This document shows positions 19,455-28,377 of a stretch of DNA of 32,234 nucleotides, in pieces (within the stretch, counting starts at the first letter, position 1; every line of letters begins with the position of its first letter). The stretch covers positions 1-32,234 of the forward strand of contig PTKX01000013.1 in assembly GCA_002938195.1 (NCBI GenBank), written 5' to 3'. The stretch comes from Alphaproteobacteria bacterium MarineAlpha5_Bin7 (GTDB taxonomy: Bacteria; Pseudomonadota; Alphaproteobacteria; HIMB59; GCA-002718135). Below the pieces are notes generated by a model. The model was not told the origin of the DNA. It did not search any database and worked only from the letters and a program-made list of their open reading frames with translations. The translations under genes were made by a program, and so were the position numbers.

Positions 19455-20297
19455 TTATAAATATTTCTCACTTTTTAATTCATTTTCTTTAGGATTTCCT
19501 GATACAAGAAATATAGGTCTATAGCTAAAATCATATTTATGACCATTTGCACTAACTCTGTCCGGCAATGATCTATTAAAAAGACTCGTAGACGGCATGT
19601 ACCTAAGCACCAAAGCTTTTCTTGGTTTATCAGAGAAGTTTGCATCTGAACTATGAAGCAAGTATGTATCATGAAAGGAAACTTGACCTCTTTTTATTAT
19701 ACAATTTACCGAGGTATTCTTATCAAAAGAACTTTCATCAATTTTTAAATCTAAAGACCCTTTAAGCTCCCCATCTTGTTGAACCTTGTCTTCTTGTAGA
19801 TGAGGCAAAACTCCTAGTTTGTGAGATTTAGGAATAAACTGCATACACCCATTGGATGAGTCTACATCCGTTATTGCTATCCAAACTGAACAAGTTGCTT
19901 TGGGCTCAATAGGCCAATAGGTACCATCTTGATGCCATGGAATTTTTTTACCAGTCTTTGGCTCTTTGTGCATACAGTGCATACCCCATAATATTATATC
20001 AGAACCTAGAATCTTAATTACTTGCGAAACAATCTCATCGGATTTTCCAATCTCTAAAAAACTATTACAAAGATCTTTACTTTTGTTATGTTTAGCACCT
20101 GTCCCTTCATAAAGATGAGGAGAGGACATCTCTTCCAAAGTCAAATGTTTGTTCTTATCAATAAATTCATCATAAGTTATAGTTATTTTATCTATCAGAT
20201 TATTTGATAAATTCGAATCGGATACGAGAAAACCATTTTTATTATAGTTTTCTACGTCATTTTGACTAATTTTGAGCATATTTTTATTCGATATCAT
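19455..20297 (-). CDS. Phytanoyl-CoA dioxygenase (PhyH)-family Fe(II)/2-oxoglutarate oxygenase
   Basis: IPWHQDGTYWPI (HxD), VSFHDTYLLHSSDANFSDKPRKALVLRY (distal His and Arg). Confidence 0.87.
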   Translation of the reverse strand: MISNKNMLKISQNDVENYNKNGFLVSDSNLSNNLIDKITITYDEFIDKNKHLTLEEMSSPHLYEGTGAKHNKSKDLCNSFLEIGKSDEIVSQVIKILGSDIILWGMHCMHKEPKTGKKIPWHQDGTYWPIEPKATCSVWIAITDVDSSNGCMQFIPKSHKLGVLPHLQEDKVQQDGELKGSLDLKIDESSFDKNTSVNCIIKRGQVSFHDTYLLHSSDANFSDKPRKALVLRYMPSTSLFNRSLPDRVSANGHKYDFSYRPIFLVSGNPKENELKSEKYL

Positions 20298-20327
20298 TAA
20301 TTTAAATCATAATCTAATACATTTATT

Positions 20328-20342
20328 AATTGTCAGACAATT
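20328..20342. promoter_or_regulatory. Palindromic operator-like site AATTGTCAGACAATT (GntR/FadR-type)
   Basis: Perfect 7-bp arms around a central A, in the 19455(-)/20426(+) divergent gap. Core TTGTCAGACAA recurs at 29180-29190. Confidence 0.7.
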
Positions 20343-20353
20343 TATCCACAATT
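20342..20353 (+). promoter_or_regulatory. Shared 12-mer TTATCCACAATT containing DnaA-box consensus TTATCCACA
   Basis: Identical 12-mer at 29232-29243; both lie in divergent intergenic regions with the palindromic operator. Confidence 0.45.
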
Positions 20354-20425
20354 GAGCAAATATGACAGTTTACAAATATTTTTAAATGACAATTATAGCA
20401 ATTTAATTATTGGGAGGTAATTTTT

Positions 20426-21433
20426 ATGTCTAAAAAAAGAACCCTAGATCAAATAAAATCTAGAAGAAAATTTTTGCAAGGTGGCGCAGCGATGGGAGCT
20501 ATGGCACCACTACTATTTGCAAATAATGTTCAAGCACATGGCTCAAGATTAAAAGATAATAAAGATCAAGAGTATGTAATTGTATCTATTGTAGCAACTC
20601 ATCCATTTTGGAATGATTTAAAAAATGGAGCTCAAGATGCAGCAGATGACTTAGGAGTAAGTTTTTCATATGTTGGACCAGCTGGGTTTGATGTTGAAGG
20701 ACAAGTTCAAGCCATGGAACAAATTATAATTAAGAAACCTGCAGGTATCGGACAAGTACATTCTACTGATGCTGCGTATCCATCTATTCAAAAAGCATTA
20801 GATTCTGGAATTCCAGTTATGCATTTAACTAGTATGGGCGCTAATTCTCCAGCCTTAGGTTATATTGGAAGTAATGAGGAAAACGTTGGTCTAGTTATGG
20901 CAAAAGGTGTTAAGGAATTATTAGGCACTTCAGGAAAAATAGCTGTATCAACAGTTCCAGCACAAGATAACTTAAATGATAGAATAGCTGGTTTAGAAAA
21001 AGGTCTTGAAGGAACTGATATTAAAATTGTTGCTACAGGTGATAATAAAGCAGATGACTCAGTAACTGCTTCGTCAACTTCTGCTATCCTTCTTGCAAAT
21101 CCAGATCTAGACGCTGTTGTATGTATTAATGCAACTGGTTCAGGTGTTGCAGCTGCTTTAAAAGAAACTGGTAAAGTTGGAAAAGTAAAAGCAGTAATTG
21201 CCGACACTCTTGCTCCAATTCTTGATGCAGTTGAAGATGGCACAGTTGATTATACTGTCGGCCAACAAATATATATGCAGGGTTATATATGGATGCAAAT
21301 GATGTATGCTATTGCCAACCCAACTCCTGTTATCAAAGGGTTTTTGGATGGAGGTTTAAATCCATTTCCAACTAACTGTGATACAGGATGTAACTTAATA
21401 GATAAGAATACAGCAAAATTATATAGAGGATAA
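20426..21433 (+). CDS. Sugar ABC transporter periplasmic binding protein, RbsB-like, Tat-type signal
   Basis: Strong SD TGGGAGGTAA (20411-20420); leader MSKKRTLDQIKSRRKFLQGGAAMGAMAPLLFANNVQA; QVHSTDAAYPSIQKALDSGIPVMHL and IGSNEENVG typical of Peripla_BP_4. Confidence 0.9.
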   Translation: MSKKRTLDQIKSRRKFLQGGAAMGAMAPLLFANNVQAHGSRLKDNKDQEYVIVSIVATHPFWNDLKNGAQDAADDLGVSFSYVGPAGFDVEGQVQAMEQIIIKKPAGIGQVHSTDAAYPSIQKALDSGIPVMHLTSMGANSPALGYIGSNEENVGLVMAKGVKELLGTSGKIAVSTVPAQDNLNDRIAGLEKGLEGTDIKIVATGDNKADDSVTASSTSAILLANPDLDAVVCINATGSGVAAALKETGKVGKVKAVIADTLAPILDAVEDGTVDYTVGQQIYMQGYIWMQMMYAIANPTPVIKGFLDGGLNPFPTNCDTGCNLIDKNTAKLYRG

Positions 21434-23004
21434 TGAGTGATTTTCCTCATGAAAAACCGGCACTTTTTAGTGCCGGTTCTTATATTGAAATTAAGTTAAA
21501 AAATATTTCAAAAAAATTTCCTGGAGTTCAAGCCTTAGATGATGTTGATTTTTTTTTAAAATCTAACGAAGTTCATGCATTGGTAGGAGAAAATGGTGCT
21601 GGTAAAAGCACTTTGATGAAAATTATGGCTGGAATTCAAAAACCAGATCAAGGTAAAATTTTACTTAATAATAAAGAAATTCAATTTAATTCTCCAAGAG
21701 AAGCGCAAAATAATGGCATATCAATAGTTCATCAAGAAGCAGATTTATTCCCTTCACTTACAGTTGCAGAAAATGTATTTGCTAATGATTTGCCAACTAA
21801 AGGATTTCTTCAAACAGTAGATTATAAAAAAATACAAGATCAAACAAATGAACTATTAATCAAATTTGGCCATCCAGAAATAAATTCAAAAGATATAGTT
21901 AATTCTTTATCTGTAGGACAGAGACAAATTGTTGAAATTATAAAAGCACTTTCATTAAATTCTAACATAATTATATTTGATGAACCTACTGCAGTACTCA
22001 CACCCAGTGAAACTGATATTCTTTTTTCAATTATTGAAGACTTAAAAAAAAATAATATTGCTATCGCATATATTTCGCATAGACTTGAGGAAATTGGAAA
22101 AATATCTGATTATGTTACTGTACTAAAAGACGGCAAGCATATGGCAACTAAAGAAATTCAAAATATCAATCCAGAAGAAATGATTAAACTTATGGTTGGA
22201 AGAGATTTAAAACATATTTTTGAAGATGAAGATAGAGAAATTAGTAATGATATCTTGTTTGAAGTTCAAAATTTAAAAAATTCTCAATTTTTTGAAGATA
22301 TAAGTTTTAATATTAAAAAAGGAGAAATTGTCGGTTTTTCAGGACTAATAGGCGCTGGAAGAACAGAACTTGCACTTACTTTATTTGGGTTTTATCAATC
22401 AGAAGGTGGAAAAGTTATTTTAGATGGAAAAGAAATAAACATTAATAATCCAACTGAAGCAATAGATTCAGGCATAGTATATGTTAGTGAAGAAAGAAGA
22501 GAGAAAGGCCTATTTACAGAAATGACTGTAAGAAACAATCTAATTTCTCCTAATCTAGATCTTGTAGCGAAAAATGGCATCCTTAATAATAGTCAAATAA
22601 ATGAATTAACACAAAAAAGTATTGATCAGCTAAATATTAAAACAAATAGTGATGAAACATATGTATTAAAATTAAGTGGTGGAAACCAACAAAAAATTGC
22701 TTTAGGCAAATGGCTGCCTAAAAACCCCAAACTATTAATAATCGATGAGCCGACAAGAGGGGTTGATGTGGGCGCAAAACAAGAAGTTTATAAAATTATA
22801 AGGGAATTATCTAATCAAGGAACTTCTATAATGTTGATTTCTTCAGAGTTACCAGAAATTATAGGAATTTGTGATAGAACAATCGTAATGCGATCAGGTA
22901 GAATTCATGGTGAAATTTCAAAAAAAGATTTTTCTGAAGAATTAATTTTAAAATATGCTTCTGGTTACTCTGGGCAAAGTAAAAATAATCAAATGGAGAT
23001 TTAA
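21433..23004 (+). CDS. Sugar ABC transporter ATP-binding protein, RbsA/MglA-like (tandem ATPase)
   Basis: GENGAGKSTLMKIMAG, LSVGQRQIVEI, second domain GLIGAGRTELALTLFG, LSGGNQQKIALGKWL, IDEPTRGVDVGAKQEVY. Confidence 0.93.
   Translation: MSDFPHEKPALFSAGSYIEIKLKNISKKFPGVQALDDVDFFLKSNEVHALVGENGAGKSTLMKIMAGIQKPDQGKILLNNKEIQFNSPREAQNNGISIVHQEADLFPSLTVAENVFANDLPTKGFLQTVDYKKIQDQTNELLIKFGHPEINSKDIVNSLSVGQRQIVEIIKALSLNSNIIIFDEPTAVLTPSETDILFSIIEDLKKNNIAIAYISHRLEEIGKISDYVTVLKDGKHMATKEIQNINPEEMIKLMVGRDLKHIFEDEDREISNDILFEVQNLKNSQFFEDISFNIKKGEIVGFSGLIGAGRTELALTLFGFYQSEGGKVILDGKEININNPTEAIDSGIVYVSEERREKGLFTEMTVRNNLISPNLDLVAKNGILNNSQINELTQKSIDQLNIKTNSDETYVLKLSGGNQQKIALGKWLPKNPKLLIIDEPTRGVDVGAKQEVYKIIRELSNQGTSIMLISSELPEIIGICDRTIVMRSGRIHGEISKKDFSEELILKYASGYSGQSKNNQMEI
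21455..21478 (+). other. Strong inverted repeat inside the N-terminal codons of the ATPase ORF
   Basis: AACCGGCACT-TTTT-AGTGCCGGTT: perfect 10-bp stem, 4-nt loop, 22 nt after the binding-protein stop codon; no T-tract afterwards. Confidence 0.75.
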
Positions 23005-23007
23005 TTT

Positions 23008-23970
23008 ATGACTGATATTATAATAAGATTATTTAAAATTAGAGAAATTCCTCTTTTTTTATTTTTAATTGCTGTAGCAATATTAGGTTCATTTATTTCT
23101 CCTTATTTTTTACTAAGTGCCAATTTTAGTGCTGTATTTTTAGGATTATCTTTAGATGCAATAATTGTAATAGCAATGTGCATGCTTCTTATAAGTGGCG
23201 GCTTTGATTTATCTGTTGGAGCAAACCTGGCTTTTTCAGGCATGGTATGTGGAATATGTATGGCTAACTTTGGGATGCCTTGGCCACTAGCTTGTATACT
23301 AGCAATACTGTGCGGAACAATGATTGGAGTCGCAAATGGTTTAATGGTTACTAGATTTTTTGTTAATCCTTTAATTGCAACTTTAGGAATGTTAACTATT
23401 GTGAGAAGCCTCACTTTAATTGTTTCAGGTGATAGGGCTATGAGCTCCTTTCCTAAAGCATTCCAATTAATTGGCCAGGGAAAAATTTTTGGTATTCCAA
23501 ATCCTATTTGGATTTTTATTCTTTTTGTAATTGTTGCTGAATTTGTATTACGAACTATGAAAATTGGAAGATTACCTTTTTTTGTGGGAAGCAATCCTCA
23601 AGCAGCTGAATTATCAGGTCTTAGGGTTAAAAGAATACAATTTATTTTATATGCTTTATGTGGATGTGCTGCTGGAGTAGCTGGTGTAGTCTCAACTGCA
23701 AGATTAAATGCTGCTTTTCCTCTTGCTGGAAATGGTGCAGAACTTAGAATTATAGCTGCAGCAGTAATTGGAGGATGCAGTTTATCTGGTGGTCAGGGAT
23801 CTATTATTGGAGCCTTTCTTGGTGTGGTATTGATGGCAATTATCAACAATTTACTAATTCTTACAGGTGTTAATGTTTATTATCAAGGACTTGTAGCTGG
23901 ACTTGTTTTAATTGGCGCAGTTGGTTTTGATGAATATTCAAAAAGAAAAAGAGGAGAGGTTAGATCATGA
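23008..23970 (+). CDS. Sugar ABC transporter permease, RbsC-like
   Basis: LLISGGFDLSVGANLAFSG, NPLIATLGMLTIVRSL, FFVGSNPQAAELSGLRVKRIQF, AAAVIGGCSLSGGQGSIIGAFLG. Confidence 0.93.
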   Translation: MTDIIIRLFKIREIPLFLFLIAVAILGSFISPYFLLSANFSAVFLGLSLDAIIVIAMCMLLISGGFDLSVGANLAFSGMVCGICMANFGMPWPLACILAILCGTMIGVANGLMVTRFFVNPLIATLGMLTIVRSLTLIVSGDRAMSSFPKAFQLIGQGKIFGIPNPIWIFILFVIVAEFVLRTMKIGRLPFFVGSNPQAAELSGLRVKRIQFILYALCGCAAGVAGVVSTARLNAAFPLAGNGAELRIIAAAVIGGCSLSGGQGSIIGAFLGVVLMAIINNLLILTGVNVYYQGLVAGLVLIGAVGFDEYSKRKRGEVRS

Positions 23971-25082
23971 GTGAACTAATAACTAATGCCGCTGTTTTAA
24001 GAGAAGCAAAAAAACCTTTGAGTTTTGAGGAATTGACAATTGATACACCGCAAGCAGGCGAAGTAAGGATTAAACTTCGTTCATGTGGAGTTTGTCACAC
24101 AGATTATTCTTTGGCAAAAGGAATTTTAGATCATCAGCCAATCCCTTCAGTTTTAGGTCATGAAGGATCAGGCGTAATTATTGATGTGGGCCCAGGAGTA
24201 AGTAATGTAAAAAAAGGTGACCATGTTGTAATGGCTCCAATAGCTCCTTGTGGTCAGTGTAGCAGATGTTTAAACCAAGAAGGTGCTTATTGTGAAAGAG
24301 AAGAGGTAAGAGGGTGGGGAATTTTACCAGATGGAAGAACGCCTCTTAAAGATAAAAATGGTGATGGAGTAGCAATAGGTTTTAATACTGGTTTTTATTC
24401 AGATTATTCAGTAGTCCCATCTACAGCTGTAGCAAAAATTCCAAAAGATGTTTCATTTGAAATAGCATCTTTGTTAGGCTGTGCAGTTGTAAGTGGATAT
24501 GGCGCTGTTGTTAATACCGCTGCTCTTCAAGTAGGACATTCAATTCTGATAGTAGGATTAGGGGGTGTCGGCCTTAGTGCAGTGATGGCAGCTAAACTAA
24601 GAGGTGCATATCCAATAATTGGAGTGGATACAAATAATGAAAGAAGAGAATTAGGTATGGAGATTGGCTGTGATCAGGTTATGAGCGCAGAAGATTTCAA
24701 TAATATTAATTTAAGTGATTTTAATGGTGGTTTTGATTCAATTATAGAAGCTTCCGGAGCTGTTCCAGCAATTGAAAAATGTATGAGTTTATTAAGAAGG
24801 CATGGAATATGTGTTTATGTTGGTGCTGCTGAATCTACTTATGAACTAAAAATACCTCATTTAGAACTTGTTGCAACTGGTAAAAGATTATCTGGATGTT
24901 TAACAGGCGAGGTTAGACCTGCAGTTGATTTAGCAAATCTAGCTAAATTATATTCTGCTGGAAGATTACCATTAGATATTTTCATTTCTAACAGAAGACC
25001 GCTAGATGAGCTAGAGCTAGCTTTTGATGATTTAGAAAAAGGTATTGGCTTAAGAACTTTAATAGTCTGGCCCGAAAAATAA
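23967..25082 (+). CDS. Zinc-dependent alcohol dehydrogenase (MDR family)
   Basis: SCGVCHTDYSLAKG, LGHEGSGVI, PCGQCSRCLNQEGAYC, GLGGVGLSAVMAAKLRGA. Confidence 0.9.
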   Translation: MSELITNAAVLREAKKPLSFEELTIDTPQAGEVRIKLRSCGVCHTDYSLAKGILDHQPIPSVLGHEGSGVIIDVGPGVSNVKKGDHVVMAPIAPCGQCSRCLNQEGAYCEREEVRGWGILPDGRTPLKDKNGDGVAIGFNTGFYSDYSVVPSTAVAKIPKDVSFEIASLLGCAVVSGYGAVVNTAALQVGHSILIVGLGGVGLSAVMAAKLRGAYPIIGVDTNNERRELGMEIGCDQVMSAEDFNNINLSDFNGGFDSIIEASGAVPAIEKCMSLLRRHGICVYVGAAESTYELKIPHLELVATGKRLSGCLTGEVRPAVDLANLAKLYSAGRLPLDIFISNRRPLDELELAFDDLEKGIGLRTLIVWPEK

Positions 25083-25097
25083 TACAAGGAGGATATT

Positions 25098-25964
25098 ATG
25101 AAAGATATTTTAGCAACTGGCCTTTTATTTCCTGAAGGACCTGCCGTACTCTCTGACGGTACTGTTTTGTGCTCAGAACAAGGTGCAAGTCAAATAACTA
25201 TAGCTGAAGGAGAAGGGGGAAAAGTTTACGCTAAAACTGGAGGCTCTCCTAATGCAGCCATAGTTGGAGCAAATGACAATGTTTATGTCACGCAAAATGG
25301 AGGAGCAGTCGGAGGATGGAGAGCTGAGAAAAATATCTCTCCGAGTATTCAAAAAATTAATAAAGATAGAAATATCGAAGAAATTTGTCTTTCGTCAAAT
25401 GATGGAAATTTAAAAGCTCCAAACGATCTAGTTTTTGCTGCTGATGGTACGTTGTGGTTTACTGATTCTGGTCAAGCTTTTGATTTTGATAATATGGTTG
25501 AACATTCTAGAATTATTAGTTTGTCAAAAAATAGAGAGGCAAAAACAATTTTAGATACAGGCCCAGTTTACAATAATGGCATATCTATAGATAATGAAAA
25601 TAATATTTGGTGGGCTGAAACTATTCCTTTGGCTATGTGTAAATTAGTTAATGGTGAGAGAAAGCAATTATGTACACTACCAGAGAATCATTTTCCAGAT
25701 GGTTTTGTAGCATCTCAAGACGGTAGAATATTTATTGCTACAACTTATGGTCATAATATTACAATTATAAATCCAGAAGGAAAGATTGATGGTTTTATTG
25801 AATTAGACGATCAAGCTATACCAACTAATTGTATATTTGATGGTTCTGATTTAATTATATCTGATTTTGGCACAGGATGGGAGAATAATGAAAAGAGCGG
25901 TCGTATTTGGAGAGTTTCAACAGATGCGGTTGGATACGAGAGAGTTTTAGGTCAAATAGATTAA
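25098..25964 (+). CDS. SMP-30/gluconolactonase/LRE-family lactonase
   Basis: GLLFPEGPAVLSDGTVLCSE, KAPNDLVFAADGTLWFTDSG, GPVYNNGISID, FPDGFVASQDGRIFIA. Preceded by SD AAGGAGG. Confidence 0.9.
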   Translation: MKDILATGLLFPEGPAVLSDGTVLCSEQGASQITIAEGEGGKVYAKTGGSPNAAIVGANDNVYVTQNGGAVGGWRAEKNISPSIQKINKDRNIEEICLSSNDGNLKAPNDLVFAADGTLWFTDSGQAFDFDNMVEHSRIISLSKNREAKTILDTGPVYNNGISIDNENNIWWAETIPLAMCKLVNGERKQLCTLPENHFPDGFVASQDGRIFIATTYGHNITIINPEGKIDGFIELDDQAIPTNCIFDGSDLIISDFGTGWENNEKSGRIWRVSTDAVGYERVLGQID

Positions 25965-25974
25965 AAAGAATAAT

Positions 25975-27180
25975 ATGAAAATTATTTCAGTTAAAACAAT
26001 AAGGCCTAATGCATTTCCTAATCTGGTATATATTCATTTAACTACAGATGAGGGTATAGTTGGATTAGGAGAAACATTTTTAGGTGCAGCAGGCATTGAA
26101 GCTCATATGCATGAAGTTATAGCGCCCTATTTATTAGATGTTGATCCATCAAAGATTTCTCTTCATCACGAATTATTAAGAGGTTTTCTAGGAACAGGCG
26201 GAAGTGGCACAGAAAATAGAGCTCGCTCTGCCGTTGATATAGCTTTATGGGATATTCATGGAAAAAATCTAGGAAAGCCTCTCATAAAACTATTAGGAGG
26301 GGGCGTAAGAGATAAAATTCAAATATACAATACTTGTGCTGGTCCAAATTATGCAAAAAGCGTACCTATTGCTGGAAGAGTTGCAAAAAATATATGGCAA
26401 TTACCAGATTCTAAAAACGACCCTTATGAGGATTTGCAATTGTATATGACAGATGCAGGAAAATTAGCCAAAGATCTTTTAAAAAATGGTGTGATGGGAA
26501 TGAAGATATGGCCTTTTGACGAACATTTAGATCGAAGTGGAGGTCATTGGATAACTAATAAAGAACTTGATGCAGGGTTAAAACCTTTTCGTCAAGTAAG
26601 GGAAGCTGTAGGTAATGATATAAATTTGATGGCAGATATTCATACTAATTGGGACGTTCCAAATGCTATTAAAATTGCAAAAGCTTTGAAGGAATATAAT
26701 ATTAATTGGGTTGAAGATCCAGTAAGACCAAATGTAGAAGCTTTTAAACACTTTAGAAAAGAAGTTAAAGTACCATTAGCTGCAGGAGAAACTATGGGAG
26801 CTGCTTCTAACTACCTTCCTTTTCTTCAAAATGGCTTAATAGATTATATGATGTTTGATCCTGTTTGGATTGGAGGAATTACAGAATCTTTAAAAGCAGC
26901 AACACTAGCTGACGCACATCAAATTCCAATTAGTATTCATGATTGCAATGGTCCAGTTAATTTTACAGTTGGTGTAAATTTGTCTTTGGCAATAACTAAT
27001 GCATGTACATATGAAACTGCAAGAGGTTTTTACTATGGATGGTATCATGAACTGTTAGAAGAAGTTCCTCTTATAGACAATGGCTTTGTTACTTCACTAA
27101 ATGGAGATGGGCTTGGAATTAAATTAAAAGAAAAATGGTTAGATAAAGCTAATAGTACAATTATTGAAACAAAAAATTAA
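25975..27180 (+). CDS. Enolase superfamily (mandelate racemase/muconate lactonizing-type) sugar-acid dehydratase
   Basis: GIVGLGETFLGA, RSAVDIALWDIHGK, MKIWPFDEH, LMADIHTNWDV, WVEDPVRP, AAGETMG, SIHDCNGP. Confidence 0.88.
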   Translation: MKIISVKTIRPNAFPNLVYIHLTTDEGIVGLGETFLGAAGIEAHMHEVIAPYLLDVDPSKISLHHELLRGFLGTGGSGTENRARSAVDIALWDIHGKNLGKPLIKLLGGGVRDKIQIYNTCAGPNYAKSVPIAGRVAKNIWQLPDSKNDPYEDLQLYMTDAGKLAKDLLKNGVMGMKIWPFDEHLDRSGGHWITNKELDAGLKPFRQVREAVGNDINLMADIHTNWDVPNAIKIAKALKEYNINWVEDPVRPNVEAFKHFRKEVKVPLAAGETMGAASNYLPFLQNGLIDYMMFDPVWIGGITESLKAATLADAHQIPISIHDCNGPVNFTVGVNLSLAITNACTYETARGFYYGWYHELLEEVPLIDNGFVTSLNGDGLGIKLKEKWLDKANSTIIETKN

Positions 27181-28175
27181 AATACTTTTTTAATAAAATA
27201 TTCTGGATTTTTAGATTGTTTAATTATTGCTGGAATCATTTCAACTAAAGCGTTTAAAAAATTAGGATTTGGTTTTGGCATTTGATCTTTTATTAAATTA
27301 TGTAATTTAGGTAGATTATAAAAAGGAATTTGAGGAAAAATATGATGTTCAATATGATATTGCATGTTCAAATAGCATAACCAACCTAAAATAGGGTTAG
27401 TATAAAATGTTCTTGTACTTTCTCTGTGGTCCCAACTATCAGCTCTTAATCCTCCGTGTTGGGTCATTACTAAAAATTGTAAAAAAATACTTCCATAAAT
27501 ATTTGGAGTAAAAATAAACATTAATGGAAGAAAGCTATTTATATAAAAAGCCCAAGAAATTAAGAAAATTTTTGTAAACATTAAAAATCTACTGTTCCAT
27601 ATCATTGCAGTTCTTTGGTTTTCTGGAACACAATCTAATGCTAATGGGGTCATTATTCCCAATGAATGAAGAAATATTTTTTTAAACTCGTTCCACAATA
27701 AACTACACTTAAAACATTCTAGAAAAAATAATGAAAATAACTTAGCAGGTCTAGTTACTTGAATTTCATAATCAACTCCTTGATGAATAGTCCTGGAATG
27801 ATGATGATGATGGCTCCACCGCCATGAAACTGATTCTAAGTAATGTAAAAAACTAGAAATTTCATAAAAAAGATTGTTTAAAAACTTTGATTTAAAAAAA
27901 GTTTTATGTCCATATTCATGCCACCTGGCGTTAGTAAAAGAATAAAAAGTTCCATACAGTAAAAAAGCTGGAATTGCGTACCATGTTCCCCAAGATAAGT
28001 AAGCCAGATATCCAAAAATTATAAGTAAAGAAAAATATATAAATGTATTTAGAATAGCTGGAAGCTCTCTTTTTTTATGCAACTCTTTTAAAATTTCTTT
28101 ATCAATTTTTGGTCGCCACCACTTTTTCACACTTTCATTATGAAATTCAATATTATTATATCCGTATTTATTCAT
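27177..28175 (-). CDS. Membrane fatty acid desaturase family protein
   Basis: Histidine boxes ARWHEYGHKTFF, WSHHHHHSRTIH, LNMQYHIEHHIFPQIPFYNLPKLH plus hydrophobic segments. Confidence 0.88.
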   Translation of the reverse strand: MNKYGYNNIEFHNESVKKWWRPKIDKEILKELHKKRELPAILNTFIYFSLLIIFGYLAYLSWGTWYAIPAFLLYGTFYSFTNARWHEYGHKTFFKSKFLNNLFYEISSFLHYLESVSWRWSHHHHHSRTIHQGVDYEIQVTRPAKLFSLFFLECFKCSLLWNEFKKIFLHSLGIMTPLALDCVPENQRTAMIWNSRFLMFTKIFLISWAFYINSFLPLMFIFTPNIYGSIFLQFLVMTQHGGLRADSWDHRESTRTFYTNPILGWLCYLNMQYHIEHHIFPQIPFYNLPKLHNLIKDQMPKPNPNFLNALVEMIPAIIKQSKNPEYFIKKVF

Positions 28176-28366
28176 TAATCACTAATATTATTTTCATTTT
28201 TTGTTACTACTTCTGGAAAAATCCATATCCCAATTATCATTAGTAGTGTCAAAAATATTAAAGCGTATATTAGATTAACTTGTCCAAAAAATGATTCAAA
28301 AAGAATCACCAATATTGATGCAATTATTATGTAAACTGTAAGAGAGATTTTAATTTTTATAGGCAT
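28175..28366 (-). CDS. Small two-helix membrane protein of unknown function
   Basis: 63 aa, two hydrophobic segments (VYIIIASILVILF, LIYALIFLTLLMIIGIWIF). Stop overlaps the desaturase start as TAATG, suggesting translational coupling. Confidence 0.65.
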   Translation of the reverse strand: MPIKIKISLTVYIIIASILVILFESFFGQVNLIYALIFLTLLMIIGIWIFPEVVTKNENNISD

Positions 28367-28377
28367 TTTTTATTTTT

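Noticed and set aside
20860-21243. 127-aa minus-strand ORF antisense to the RbsB-like protein
   Set aside because: Shadow ORF inside a well-supported binding-protein gene.
23103-23594. 163-aa minus-strand ORF antisense to the RbsC-like permease
   Set aside because: Composition mirrors the permease codons and there is no family motif; overlaps a clear permease.
27799-27825. GATGATGATGATGG microsatellite-like run
   Set aside because: It encodes the HHHHH histidine box of the desaturase, so it is explained by coding constraint.
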